DNA from: Treponema sp.
GTDB lineage: Bacteria > Spirochaetota > Spirochaetia > Treponematales > Breznakiellaceae
Assembly (NCBI GenBank): GCA_031265845.1
Contig: JAISCC010000085.1
Coordinates: forward strand, 1-57,869
DNA: 57,869 bases
Direction: 5' to 3'
Below are positions 1 to 6,996 of this stretch, one piece after another; positions within the stretch are counted from its first letter, which is position 1, and each line of letters begins with the position of its first letter. Both the position numbers and the translations under genes were made by a program. Below the pieces are notes generated by a model, which saw only the letters and a list, made by a program, of their open reading frames with translations, was not told the DNA's origin and searched no databases.

Positions 1-396
1 GTGGTAACCAACGCGGACCTGGAAAGCATGGAACTGCCGATCCGCGACCGCGTCTACACGCGGCACGGCCGCCCGGAGGAACATGTCGAACTGGAGACCC
101 GCCCCCATGAGGCTGCGGAAATCCGCGTTGACTACCGCTGTGTGGAGACCAACGCCAGGGCAAAGCCTAAGGCGAGTTACAAGGGGCTGGTGCTGTACTT
201 GATGGTGCTGGAGGACGGCGATCCTATACCCACGCCGGAACAGCTGCAGATAAGCCGCCTTATTACGAGCAGCCCGCACATTGAGCGTTTTGACAGCAGT
301 CTGCGGGGCAAGCGGGTCGCGTTTTCCGCCGCCTGGGAAAACGGCTCAGGCGAGGAAGGCGCGCGCTGCCCGTGCGTCATCGCCATCATTCCGTAA
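1..396 (+). CDS. Partial protein of unknown function, cassette-borne
   Basis: The open frame runs in from the left edge, so the true start lies outside or is the GTG at base 1. About 131 residues are visible, ending ...CPCVIAIIP. The tail has the pattern R-G-K-x-V-x-F-S-A-A-W-E-N-x-x-G-E, which I recall from uncharacterised ~200-residue proteins of Treponema and Bacteroidetes; no enzymatic motif, signal peptide or membrane segment is visible. The stop is followed within a few bases by an attC-like site, so it is probably the cargo of an integron-type cassette. No function is proposed. Confidence 0.6.
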   Translation: MVTNADLESMELPIRDRVYTRHGRPEEHVELETRPHEAAEIRVDYRCVETNARAKPKASYKGLVLYLMVLEDGDPIPTPEQLQISRLITSSPHIERFDSSLRGKRVAFSAAWENGSGEEGARCPCVIAIIP

Positions 397-398
397 CG

Positions 399-489
399 GC
401 ACAATACGGCTCGGGCGGCGGAGCAGGGAACATTCCGCCGCCGCCTGAGTTTGGCCGCTGGGGTTTTCGTGTACAAGGGAGTTAGACGA
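399..489 (+). other. attC-like recombination site 1
   Basis: Left end AACGGCACAATAC and right end CGTGTACAAGGGAGTTAGAC. The right end carries a GTTRRRY core as in integron attC sites. Between them lies a strong GC-rich inverted segment (GGGCGGCGGA ... TCCGCCGCCGCC). The downstream gene begins a few bases after the core, as in integron cassettes. The left end is more divergent than those of the two other sites. Confidence 0.5.
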
Positions 490-517
490 AATGCAAAAAA
501 TTATTACCGAGGTTGTT

Positions 518-1006
518 ATGAAAAACAAATGCATAATATTGACAATTACGTTTTTTTTAATAATGCTTTCAGGGGTTTATTCCCAATCAAATGAGAGTTC
601 ATCTGAAGAAGAATTGCCTGCGTTGATTTTTGAAAGGGATTGGTGGCACTATTCTGCTGGAATAACATTTAATCAATATCAATATTTGGATGGGACACTA
701 TTAAAATACAGTCAGGTCCGTTCAATCATTTCACCCATTCCCGGCAATGACGAACTTTTAAGACAGGAGCGTGGTTGGTTTGTTTCCAATGTGGTTTTCG
801 GGATATTAACTTTAAGTTCTTATATTGGATGGACTGTATATAATTTTGATTTGCCAAATACGGAAATAATGAGACCGACTTTTTTATTTACTGGTATTAC
901 ATCGCTGTTGGTAACGGCAATATCAAACGATGTTTGGAAACATAAACTTCGTAAAACAATTAATAATTATAACGTATATATACAAGGAATACCAATTATA
1001 AAATGA
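518..1006 (+). CDS. Small secreted or membrane protein, cassette cargo
   Basis: I do not recognise the family. The likely start is the ATG at 518, nine codons inside the longest frame, because it has GAGG about 5 bases upstream and gives a typical signal peptide (MKNKCIILTITFFLIMLSGVYS). A second hydrophobic stretch (around residues 85-105) and a third (around 115-135) suggest two membrane helices after an acidic, Ser-rich N-terminal part. The gene is AT-rich, unlike the chromosomal genes beyond 7 kb, and is bracketed by attC-like sites 1 and 2, so it is a single-gene cassette. Length about 162 residues. Confidence 0.65.
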   Translation: MKNKCIILTITFFLIMLSGVYSQSNESSSEEELPALIFERDWWHYSAGITFNQYQYLDGTLLKYSQVRSIISPIPGNDELLRQERGWFVSNVVFGILTLSSYIGWTVYNFDLPNTEIMRPTFLFTGITSLLVTAISNDVWKHKLRKTINNYNVYIQGIPIIK

Positions 1007-1020
1007 AGTTAAAAGAAAAA

Positions 1021-1087
1021 ACGGCGCAGAACAGGGCTGATTACGCTTCGCCGCCCACGGGCTTTCGTGTACGCGGGAGTTAGGCGA
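1021..1087 (+). other. attC-like recombination site 2
   Basis: Left end AACGGCGCAGAACA, right end CGTGTACGCGGGAGTTAGGCG. Both ends closely match sites 1 and 3. The right core is GTTAGGC and the left outer box (CGCAGAAC) is a partial complement of it (CGCCTAAC). It separates the 518-1006 gene from the duplicated gene that begins at 1115. The inner arms pair poorly, so this may be a hybrid or decayed site. Confidence 0.55.
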
Positions 1088-1103
1088 AATAGAGGCAAAA
1101 TTT

Positions 1104-2400
1104 GTTGGAGAATTATGATACAATTCACAGATTTTTATGATGACATTGATTTTATGAGCGCATTATTTTTTAATGGTATGTTAATTGACGCGGAAATATA
1201 CGAGATCGCGAATCGTTTAAACAATAAAACACCTGACGATGTTCTTGCAAAAATAATTGCAAATGGAACCAGCGGTAATAACCAAAGACTATTTGAGAAT
1301 TATTTGAGAAAGCTGGGGATTAAGTCTTTTGTCTCTAATAGAGCTGTTGCCGCTAAAATATTTTATTATATATTGCAGGACAGAATAGATTTTTATAAAG
1401 GAATAAGGTTTGTACATCATAATGTAAGTAATGATGAAAAAATTACTGAATATCTTGGTGATGATATTGGCATAGAAGAAATACTTGGCGATTTTTATGC
1501 TGTTGATGATGGCGATCTAAGGAATGAAAAAGACATAGAGACCGTTATAAAGGATGTTTTTAAGGAGATGGAACAATATGTTCAGGATAATTTAGCGCAT
1601 TTTTCTATGGATAATACTATCGCGGAAGACAACAAAAAGACTATTATAAAGGCGGATATGGAAAAAGCCAAGGTCAAGGCTTTAGCTAAAGGAATAGAGA
1701 TTAGGGATTATTGGGAGGAAGCCCGGAAGCGGGAGGAAGCTTTGGTTGAAGCCCTGAAGAATTGGAGAATTATGATGCAATTTACAGATTTCTATGATGA
1801 CATTGATTTTATGAGCGCATTATTTTTTAATTATATGTTAAATGATGCGGATATATACGAGATTGCAAATCGTTTAAACAATAAAACACCTGACGATGTT
1901 CTTGCTCAAATAATCGCAAATGGAGCCAGCGGTAATAACCAAAGACTATTTGAAAATTATTTGAACGCGCTTGGAATGAAATTTTTAGCCCCTAAAAGAG
2001 CGCTGATAGCTAACGTGTTTTATTATATATTAAATAACAGAATAGATTTTTACGAAGGGATAAAATTTACAGAATTTGAAGTAAGTAAATTTGACGCTAC
2101 CATAGAATATATCGGTGATGATGTTGGTATATCAAAAATACTTGGTAATTTTTATGTTGTTGATGATGGCGATCTAAGGGATGAAAAAGACATAGAGACC
2201 GCTATAAAGTATGTTTTTAGGGATATGGAACAATATGTTCAGGATAATTTAACGCATTTTTCTATGGATGATACTATCGCGGAAGACAACGAAAAAACTA
2301 TCATAAAGACGGAGATGGAAAAAGCCAAGGACAAGGCTTTCGCTAGAGGAATAGAGATTAGGGATTATTGGGATAAAGCTTCGGATGAAGCCCAGAAGAA
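1104..2400 (+). repeat. Tandem gene duplication (~658-bp unit, two copies)
   Basis: The stretch from TTGGAGAATTATGAT at 1105 is repeated from 1763 (TTGGAGAATTATGAT) at nucleotide level, including ribosome-binding site and start codon, so the duplicated unit was a whole gene with its translation signals. The junction has lost the stop codon of copy 1 and reads through in frame. Confidence 0.8.
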
Positions 2401-2413
2401 GAATACAGGTTAA
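1115..2413 (+). CDS. Cassette protein made of two fused tandem copies
   Basis: The start is the ATG at 1115, with TTGGAG 4 bases before it; the upstream part of the frame belongs to the attC-like site. The 432-residue protein consists of two ~215-residue copies that are roughly 70% alike. Each starts with FTDFYDDIDFMSALFF, carries EIANRLNNKTPDDVLA, and ends in a Lys/Glu-rich helix with GIEIRDYW. The second copy begins at residue 220 with its own ATG (1772) and keeps the same GGAG ribosome-binding sequence as the first, so it may also be translated alone. No signal peptide, membrane helix or catalytic motif is visible and I do not recognise the family. The gene is AT-rich and cassette-borne. 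Confidence 0.7.
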   Translation: MIQFTDFYDDIDFMSALFFNGMLIDAEIYEIANRLNNKTPDDVLAKIIANGTSGNNQRLFENYLRKLGIKSFVSNRAVAAKIFYYILQDRIDFYKGIRFVHHNVSNDEKITEYLGDDIGIEEILGDFYAVDDGDLRNEKDIETVIKDVFKEMEQYVQDNLAHFSMDNTIAEDNKKTIIKADMEKAKVKALAKGIEIRDYWEEARKREEALVEALKNWRIMMQFTDFYDDIDFMSALFFNYMLNDADIYEIANRLNNKTPDDVLAQIIANGASGNNQRLFENYLNALGMKFLAPKRALIANVFYYILNNRIDFYEGIKFTEFEVSKFDATIEYIGDDVGISKILGNFYVVDDGDLRDEKDIETAIKYVFRDMEQYVQDNLTHFSMDDTIAEDNEKTIIKTEMEKAKDKAFARGIEIRDYWDKASDEAQKKNTG

Positions 2414-2427
2414 AAATATAGGGACAA

Positions 2428-2617
2428 ACGGCGCATAACAGTCCTGTTTACGCTTCGGGGCCTAAAGGCCCCTCGGGATCCGGTTTGACTAGGTCATTCG
2501 TTGCGCTCATTCCCACGCCTCCCTCCACCCACATTTGTCGGCCCTAGGCTTTGCGAAGCAAAGCCCTTATTCGGGCCGCCAAAACGTCATATACAGCCGG
2601 GACGTTAGGCGACATGC
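2428..2617 (+). other. attC-like recombination site 3 (long form)
   Basis: This is the best of the three sites. Left end CGCATAACAGTCCTG pairs with right end CCGGGACGTTAGGCG: the outer boxes match in 7 of 8 positions and the inner GTCC/GGAC arms pair with one extra A on the left arm, as is usual for attC. The ~150-base centre holds further hairpins (GGGGCCTAAAGGCCCC; GGCTTTGCGAAGCAAAGCC). It fills most of the gap between the duplicated gene and the reverse-strand genes. No gene is seen inside. Confidence 0.65.
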
Positions 2618-2650
2618 CACCCTACATCTTTCATGTAAAAAAATAAAAGT

Positions 2651-3274
2651 CTAATTGTATCTCCAATTATATTTTCTATCATCTTTGATTAAACCTTCAA
2701 AACTCTTTAAATGATATTCAATCGCTTGCCTTGAAACATTAAAAATAAAAGATAATTGTCTTGTTAATATAATAAAATTATTTAAATTGCATGGTTGCTC
2801 ATCTATATATATTAAGTAATCTCCTTTCGGTTTATAATCAAGACTAACCGCTGTTTCTACGGCCTTTATTAAAAATATTCTTTTCGGCATTAATAAATGA
2901 GCGGCAAATATATTTGCTTGTATTTCAGTGCGTTTAATAGCATCTTCATCCAAGATATAATCATTAAAATTATTAATAGATAAATCTATTTCTGAAACAG
3001 GATTAATTAAGAAGGAGCCATGAAGAATAACATGCCCTATCTCGTGAGCAATTGTAAATCGTTTTCGATGTTCATCTAAACCATTGCATATCTCGATAAT
3101 CATTTTATGGGGACTGAATCGTGCAAATATTTGATTGCCATTTCTATCCATCCCTAGATCGGATGCCGTATTAATTTTTACACCATAATTTTTTGTTACA
3201 TACTCTGCAACTATATCAAGAGAGGTTTCTAAGGCATCTGTTTTATTTGTTATTAATAATATCTCACTTGCCAT
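2651..3274 (-). CDS. ImmA/IrrE family metallopeptidase
   Basis: The 207-residue protein carries the zinc-peptidase motif HEIGHVILHG at about residues 79-88, followed by an acidic stretch and a second conserved part (AAHLLMPKRIF) typical of the ImmA/IrrE (COG2856) family. Members cut repressors or partner proteins and control mobile elements or stress responses. A C-terminal segment (FNVSRQAIEYHL) resembles the short helical part where such proteins recognise partners. It is transcribed opposite to the cassette genes and lies just downstream of a restriction-nuclease-like gene; the open frame of that gene appears to end 5 bases before this start, which points to an operon. AT-rich, therefore probably acquired. 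Confidence 0.8.
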   Translation of the reverse strand: MASEILLITNKTDALETSLDIVAEYVTKNYGVKINTASDLGMDRNGNQIFARFSPHKMIIEICNGLDEHRKRFTIAHEIGHVILHGSFLINPVSEIDLSINNFNDYILDEDAIKRTEIQANIFAAHLLMPKRIFLIKAVETAVSLDYKPKGDYLIYIDEQPCNLNNFIILTRQLSFIFNVSRQAIEYHLKSFEGLIKDDRKYNWRYN

Positions 3275-3418
3275 ATTTTCTATTTCTTTTTTTTGATATA
3301 CGGTATATTTGCAAAATTTTTCTTCATAAAATATTCTATGAAAGTATTGTCGCCATTATTATTTATTCCTAAATTTAATAATAAATTAGATGGTGAATTA
3401 TAATATTTATCACTATAT

Positions 3419-3994
3419 TTACAGAAGCAATAATTTGAATTTTAAGGAATATATAATATTGTTTATTAATCCTTTATGTATTTCACCGTTAAATATTTCT
3501 ATGCTTTCTTTTGTTTTAGTTCTTGTATTATATGTCGCCCTGTTTATATCCCAGTTAATCTCATTACTATCTGATAATCTAACTAATGCTATGCCAAGAG
3601 CTTCAGCATATTTCAACGTTCCTTCAGCAAATCCGAATCTGGATACCATGATCCCCTTGACATTTTTTCCGGCAATTTGATCTAATTTTGCTTTAAATTC
3701 TGCTTTAAATTCTTCAATGTCATCTACGGGTATCAATTTTTTATAATTTTTACATTCAATAATTGTTAACATAGAATAGTTAATGGCATCTTTTATAAAT
3801 GTTTCAATGGAAATATCAATTATTATGTTATTCTTCCTGTCTTTAGAATAATAACCTTTTCTCTGATAAATTGCTGATCCCTCTTTACGAATAAAAAGTT
3901 CATCATTGGATAATAACTTCGAGAAAATAAGAAAGACTCTGTCCTTAAATTCATTGCCTTTTTGGATTGAGGACTTCTTCTTTTTACGTCTCAT
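3419..3994 (-). CDS. PD-(D/E)XK restriction-endonuclease-like protein, C-terminus frameshifted
   Basis: The 191-residue product has a basic N-terminus (MRRKKKKSS), then I-I-I-D (about residue 57) and I-I-E-C-K (about 78-82), the D...ExK arrangement of PD-(D/E)XK nucleases such as the restriction-endonuclease-like/Mrr superfamily. Downstream, GKNVKGIMVSRFGF fits the conserved beta-strand and helix. The frame stops at 3419, but a +1-shifted frame stays open for ~50 more codons to a stop at 3280-3282, just before the ImmA/IrrE start. Removing one A from the AAAA run (bases 3440-3443) joins them into a ~238-residue protein. I suspect a frameshift mutation or a sequencing error. Pairs of such nucleases with ImmA/IrrE genes suggest defence or mobile-element control. 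Confidence 0.65.
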   Translation of the reverse strand: MRRKKKKSSIQKGNEFKDRVFLIFSKLLSNDELFIRKEGSAIYQRKGYYSKDRKNNIIIDISIETFIKDAINYSMLTIIECKNYKKLIPVDDIEEFKAEFKAKLDQIAGKNVKGIMVSRFGFAEGTLKYAEALGIALVRLSDSNEINWDINRATYNTRTKTKESIEIFNGEIHKGLINNIIYSLKFKLLLL

Positions 3995-4051
3995 GGTCGA
4001 TCATAATAATACAAATTGTTATTTACGACTAGCAGACGCCTTTCCCTCCTC

Positions 4052-4080
4052 TTGCCCAATCCCTCGTTTCCGTCTATAAT
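4052..4080 (+). promoter_or_regulatory. Sigma70-type promoter
   Basis: TTGCCC, a 17-base spacer and a perfect TATAAT at 4075-4080. It precedes the frameshifted gene that starts at 4109, with a normal ~20-base leader and a GA-rich ribosome-binding region. Confidence 0.55.
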
Positions 4081-4108
4081 TGCTCATCAATCCTAAAAAA
4101 GAGACATT

Positions 4109-4655
4109 ATGAAAGACAATCAACCCATACAGGTCATCCCCTCAACGGTTTTGACTCAGGCGCGGACCAAGATTGACGAGGCGAAAACCTGCTTGCCCCG
4201 TATCTGCTGGCATTGACACCGGCGGAACGGCAAGGGCTGCCAAAAATGGGCGAAAAGACCATCGGGTTTGTGGAAAAAGCCTATGATTTTGCCCGGCAAA
4301 ACCCCAAGCTTGTACCGCCTTATCTTGAATTGGACGCTTTCGGTGTCGACTTCAGCGACGCCCACGGCCTTTGGACGTTGCTCAACACGGTTCAGCAGTT
4401 GGAAGAGGGGATCGGCGACACGGAAATGACCGCCGGAAGCGAGGCGTATCAGTCCGCCTTGGTTTTCTACAAGTCGGTTAAAATGGCGGCGGCATCGAAC
4501 CGAGGTTCGCGGACATTCCCGGCGCAAAGGCGGTCTATGAAGAACTCAAGACCCGGTTCCCGGGTGGAAAGCGTCGAACCGAAGGTTCGCAGTCCGGCGA
4601 TACGGAAACGGAGAGCGTAACCGAAACTATTAAAAAACAGGTTTCTATTTCTTAA
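4109..4655 (+). pseudogene. Conserved unknown gene broken by two frameshifts
   Basis: Reading starts at ATG 4109 (MKDNQPIQVIPSTVLTQ), moves to a second frame near 4182 (APYLLALTPAERQGLPKMG) and to a third near 4490 (DIPGAKAVYEELKTRFPGG), ending at TAA 4655. The combined ~180-residue product resembles a family of uncharacterised proteins I recall from Treponema and Bacteroidetes, with the typical core GSEAYxxAL.FYxSVKxAA followed by IPGAKxxY. The first break is fixed by adding one A to an A run. The promoter and start are intact, so the damage is recent or a sequence error. Function unknown. Confidence 0.65.
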
Positions 4656-4676
4656 AACCCTTACGGAGTTCAAAGC

Positions 4677-4925
4677 ATGGATTGGGGAGTTCAGAACCCC
4701 GAATTCGGGGTTAAAAGCAGGAAAATCGGAGTTCGGAACTCCGAATTTGGAGCTAAAAGCATCGATGCCGGAGTTCAGAACTCCAAATTCGGAGTTGAAA
4801 ACTCGAAAATCGGAGTTCAGAACTGGGAATTCGGAGTTAATAACTCGAAACACGGAGTTTGGAACTCCGAAATTGGAGTGAAAAGCGTCGAAATCGGAGT
4901 TCGGAACTCCAAAAGGAATGTTTGA
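4677..4925 (+). CDS. Small ORF made of 14-residue repeats, upstream of methyltransferase
   Basis: The frame begins at ATG 4677 with CGGAG 8 bases before it and ends 3 bases before the methyltransferase start. The 82-residue product is almost only the repeat G-V-x-N-S-x-F-G-V-x-x-S-x-I. No signal peptide or known domain is seen. Either it is translated as a leader ORF coupled to the downstream gene, or the coding appearance is a by-product of a 42-bp DNA repeat whose length is a multiple of three. The reverse strand is also open across the repeats, which weakens the case for a real protein. Confidence 0.35.
   Translation: MDWGVQNPEFGVKSRKIGVRNSEFGAKSIDAGVQNSKFGVENSKIGVQNWEFGVNNSKHGVWNSEIGVKSVEIGVRNSKRNV
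4686..4912 (+). repeat. 42-bp palindromic tandem repeat, 5.4 copies
   Basis: Units start at 4686, 4728, 4770, 4812 and 4854, with a partial unit at 4896. Each unit opens with GGAGTTCnGAACTCC, a near-perfect palindrome, followed by GAATTCGGAGTT, itself partly palindromic. The copies differ at several positions, so the array is not fresh. It sits directly before the methyltransferase gene and could form a ladder of RNA hairpins in its leader. Confidence 0.9.
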
Positions 4926-4928
4926 AAA

Positions 4929-6608
4929 ATGGCGATAAACAGGCTGATCCTCGGCGACAATCTGGAAATCCTTAAAGGGCTGGAAGCGGAGAGCGTCGAC
5001 CTTATCTACCTTGACCCGCCGTTTTTCAGCAACCGGAATTACGAGGTTATCTGGGGAGATGCGGGCGAGGTGCGGAGTTTCCAAGACCGCTGGGCGGGCG
5101 GGATTGACCATTATATCGCGTGGCTCAAGGAGCGGGTCGAGGAGATGTACCGTATTCTCAAGCCTACGGGGTCTATTTTCCTCCATTGTGATTGGCACGC
5201 GGACGCTTATATCAGAGTGGATATTCTGGATCGGATTTTCGGGATGAATAATTTTAGAAATCATATAATCTGGAAAAGAACAAACGCAAAAAATAATATA
5301 ACACAACGTATGGGAATTATTATTGACACGATTTTTTTCTACTCAAAGTCGGACGCATTTAAAATGAATTTGATACGTGGAGATTATTCACCGGAACAAA
5401 TGTCCCGATATAAACAAGAAGATGAAAATGGTTTGTATCGTTGTGACGACTTAACAGCCCCAGGAAAATCACGGCAGTTTATCTGGCGGGGCGTTCACTC
5501 AGGCGCTAATAGAAGCTGGCGGTTTACAGAAGAGGCTCTGGAAGAACTTGTTCAAAAAGATTTAATTACTTATCAAAAAGATGGGAGACCGAGAAAAGAT
5601 GGATTGAAAAAATATTTATCAGAGACGGAAGGGGCGCTAATCGGCAATTTGTGGGACGATATAGATCGTGTTGGAAATACGTCCAATGAACGAATCGGTT
5701 ACCCCACGCAGAAACCCGAAGTGCTTTTAGAACGGATTATCAAATGCGCCAGCAACGAAGGTGATATTGTTCTTGACCCGTTCATGGGTGGCGGCACGAC
5801 AATCGCCGTCGCGGACAGGCTTAACCGGCAGTGGATAGGGATTGATCAATCGGCGATGGCGGTGAAAGTCACCGAATTGCGCTTGCAGAAACAGGCGGAC
5901 TTGTTCAGTTCCCCTTATACGGTACAGCTCCACAAATACGATTATGACACCCTCCGCTACAAGGACGCTTTTCAGTTTGAGGCTTGGATTGTTCAGCAGT
6001 TCGGCGGAACGCCCAACGCCAAACAGCGCGGCGATATGGGGCTTGACGGAAAAACAGGCGATGGAACGCCGATACAGGTAAAACGGTCAGACAATATCGG
6101 GCGCAATGTAATAGACAATTTCAAATCAGCGGTCGAGCGGTTTGACAAAAATCTCTTTGAAAAGAATATCGCGGCGAAAAAATCAATCGGATATATTATC
6201 GCTTTTTCCTTCGGCAAGGGGGCCATTGAAGAAGTCGCCCGTCTCAAAAACAAGGAAGACCGCATTATAAAACTGGTGACGGTTGAGGAAATTATTCCCA
6301 TAGCTACAAAGCCGGTAATCGGTGTTCATATTAATGAATTGGAAAAAGACCTGAAAGGGAACCGGAAAATAGAATTGGTTGCGACAGGGCAAAGCGCCGC
6401 CGGTATTGAATTTTATAGCTGGGATTTTGTCTATGACAAAGAAAAAGGTTTTAGTCCGTCAATTATTATCGACAAAGATGGGAAACAAATTATTTCTCTA
6501 AAAACAGGAACACATACTATAGCGGTAAAAGTTGTTGACAATGATGGTCTTGAAAATATGGAAATAATAACATTAAAAATAAATGGTGTAGTTGAACAAA
6601 TTGACTAA
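4929..6608 (+). CDS. Beta-class DNA methyltransferase fused to Mrr-like nuclease and PKD-like tail
   Basis: The 559-residue protein has motif IV DPPF (residues 29-32) before the SAM-binding motif LDPFMGGGTT (about 282-291), the order of beta-class adenine-N6/cytosine-N4 methyltransferases such as type III Mod proteins. A characteristic YRCDDLTAPG lies between. From about residue 345 a second domain follows: AFQFEAWIVQQFGG, then GLDG and IQVKRS, the D...QxK form of the Mrr-like PD-(D/E)XK fold. Residues ~485-555 (FYSWDF ... HTIAVKVVDNDG) look like a PKD-type beta-sandwich. It may be a single-chain restriction-modification enzyme or a methyltransferase with a DNA-binding nuclease-like module. 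It is the last gene of the island and is followed by a terminator. Confidence 0.8.
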   Translation: MAINRLILGDNLEILKGLEAESVDLIYLDPPFFSNRNYEVIWGDAGEVRSFQDRWAGGIDHYIAWLKERVEEMYRILKPTGSIFLHCDWHADAYIRVDILDRIFGMNNFRNHIIWKRTNAKNNITQRMGIIIDTIFFYSKSDAFKMNLIRGDYSPEQMSRYKQEDENGLYRCDDLTAPGKSRQFIWRGVHSGANRSWRFTEEALEELVQKDLITYQKDGRPRKDGLKKYLSETEGALIGNLWDDIDRVGNTSNERIGYPTQKPEVLLERIIKCASNEGDIVLDPFMGGGTTIAVADRLNRQWIGIDQSAMAVKVTELRLQKQADLFSSPYTVQLHKYDYDTLRYKDAFQFEAWIVQQFGGTPNAKQRGDMGLDGKTGDGTPIQVKRSDNIGRNVIDNFKSAVERFDKNLFEKNIAAKKSIGYIIAFSFGKGAIEEVARLKNKEDRIIKLVTVEEIIPIATKPVIGVHINELEKDLKGNRKIELVATGQSAAGIEFYSWDFVYDKEKGFSPSIIIDKDGKQIISLKTGTHTIAVKVVDNDGLENMEIITLKINGVVEQID

Positions 6609-6642
6609 AAAACACCTCGCCGCAGAACGGCGGGGTGTTTTA
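6607..6642 (+). terminator. Rho-independent terminator after methyltransferase
   Basis: AAAACACCTCGCCG, a 5-base loop and CGGCGGGGTGTTTT form a 14-bp stem with one G-U pair; the T-rich end (GATTTTT) follows. The A-rich left side makes it potentially bidirectional. Confidence 0.85.
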
Positions 6643-6649
6643 AGATTTT

Positions 6650-6996
6650 TGTCTGAAATTCAGTCAGACAATGCAGGCTGTTCATCGTTCTTTATCTTCT
6701 GCGGCCGTTTGCAGCGTTCTTCTGTTCCCTGTGATTTTACGTAGTTCGTCCACCTCTTTCAGTGTTTTGTCCACTCTTCATGTATCACCATCCGTCTCTA
6801 CTTCGCAGGACATATTTATGATACGGTAATGCCGACCTCAATACAAATTTGCGCCTTGCGGAATTCTGCGCCAATTCAAGTGGCAGTTCATCAAATCCGC
6901 GCGGACAACCGGTTCACAACGCAACCGCAGCTCTTGTGAAAAATCAAGGGACGGTGTATGCTTATAATTAGAAAGAAGGAGCGGGGAAGAGGGTCT
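6650..6996. other. Non-coding gap between island and flhB
   Basis: About 350 bases without a recognisable gene. Short open frames on both strands show no family resemblance. The usual upstream partner of flhB, fliR, is not here. A TATGAT at 6817-6822 could be a -10 box but has no convincing -35. I see no repeat or RNA gene. Confidence 0.5.

Noticed and set aside
4686..4912. Possible CRISPR array
   Set aside because: Units follow each other without unique spacers, the unit is coding-like, and no cas gene is present. The same holds for the array at 57583-57750.
4467..5306. 279-residue reverse-strand ORF across the 42-bp repeats
   Set aside because: It is open because the palindromic repeat reads through on both strands and because it shadows the methyltransferase start; it has no ribosome-binding site or family likeness.
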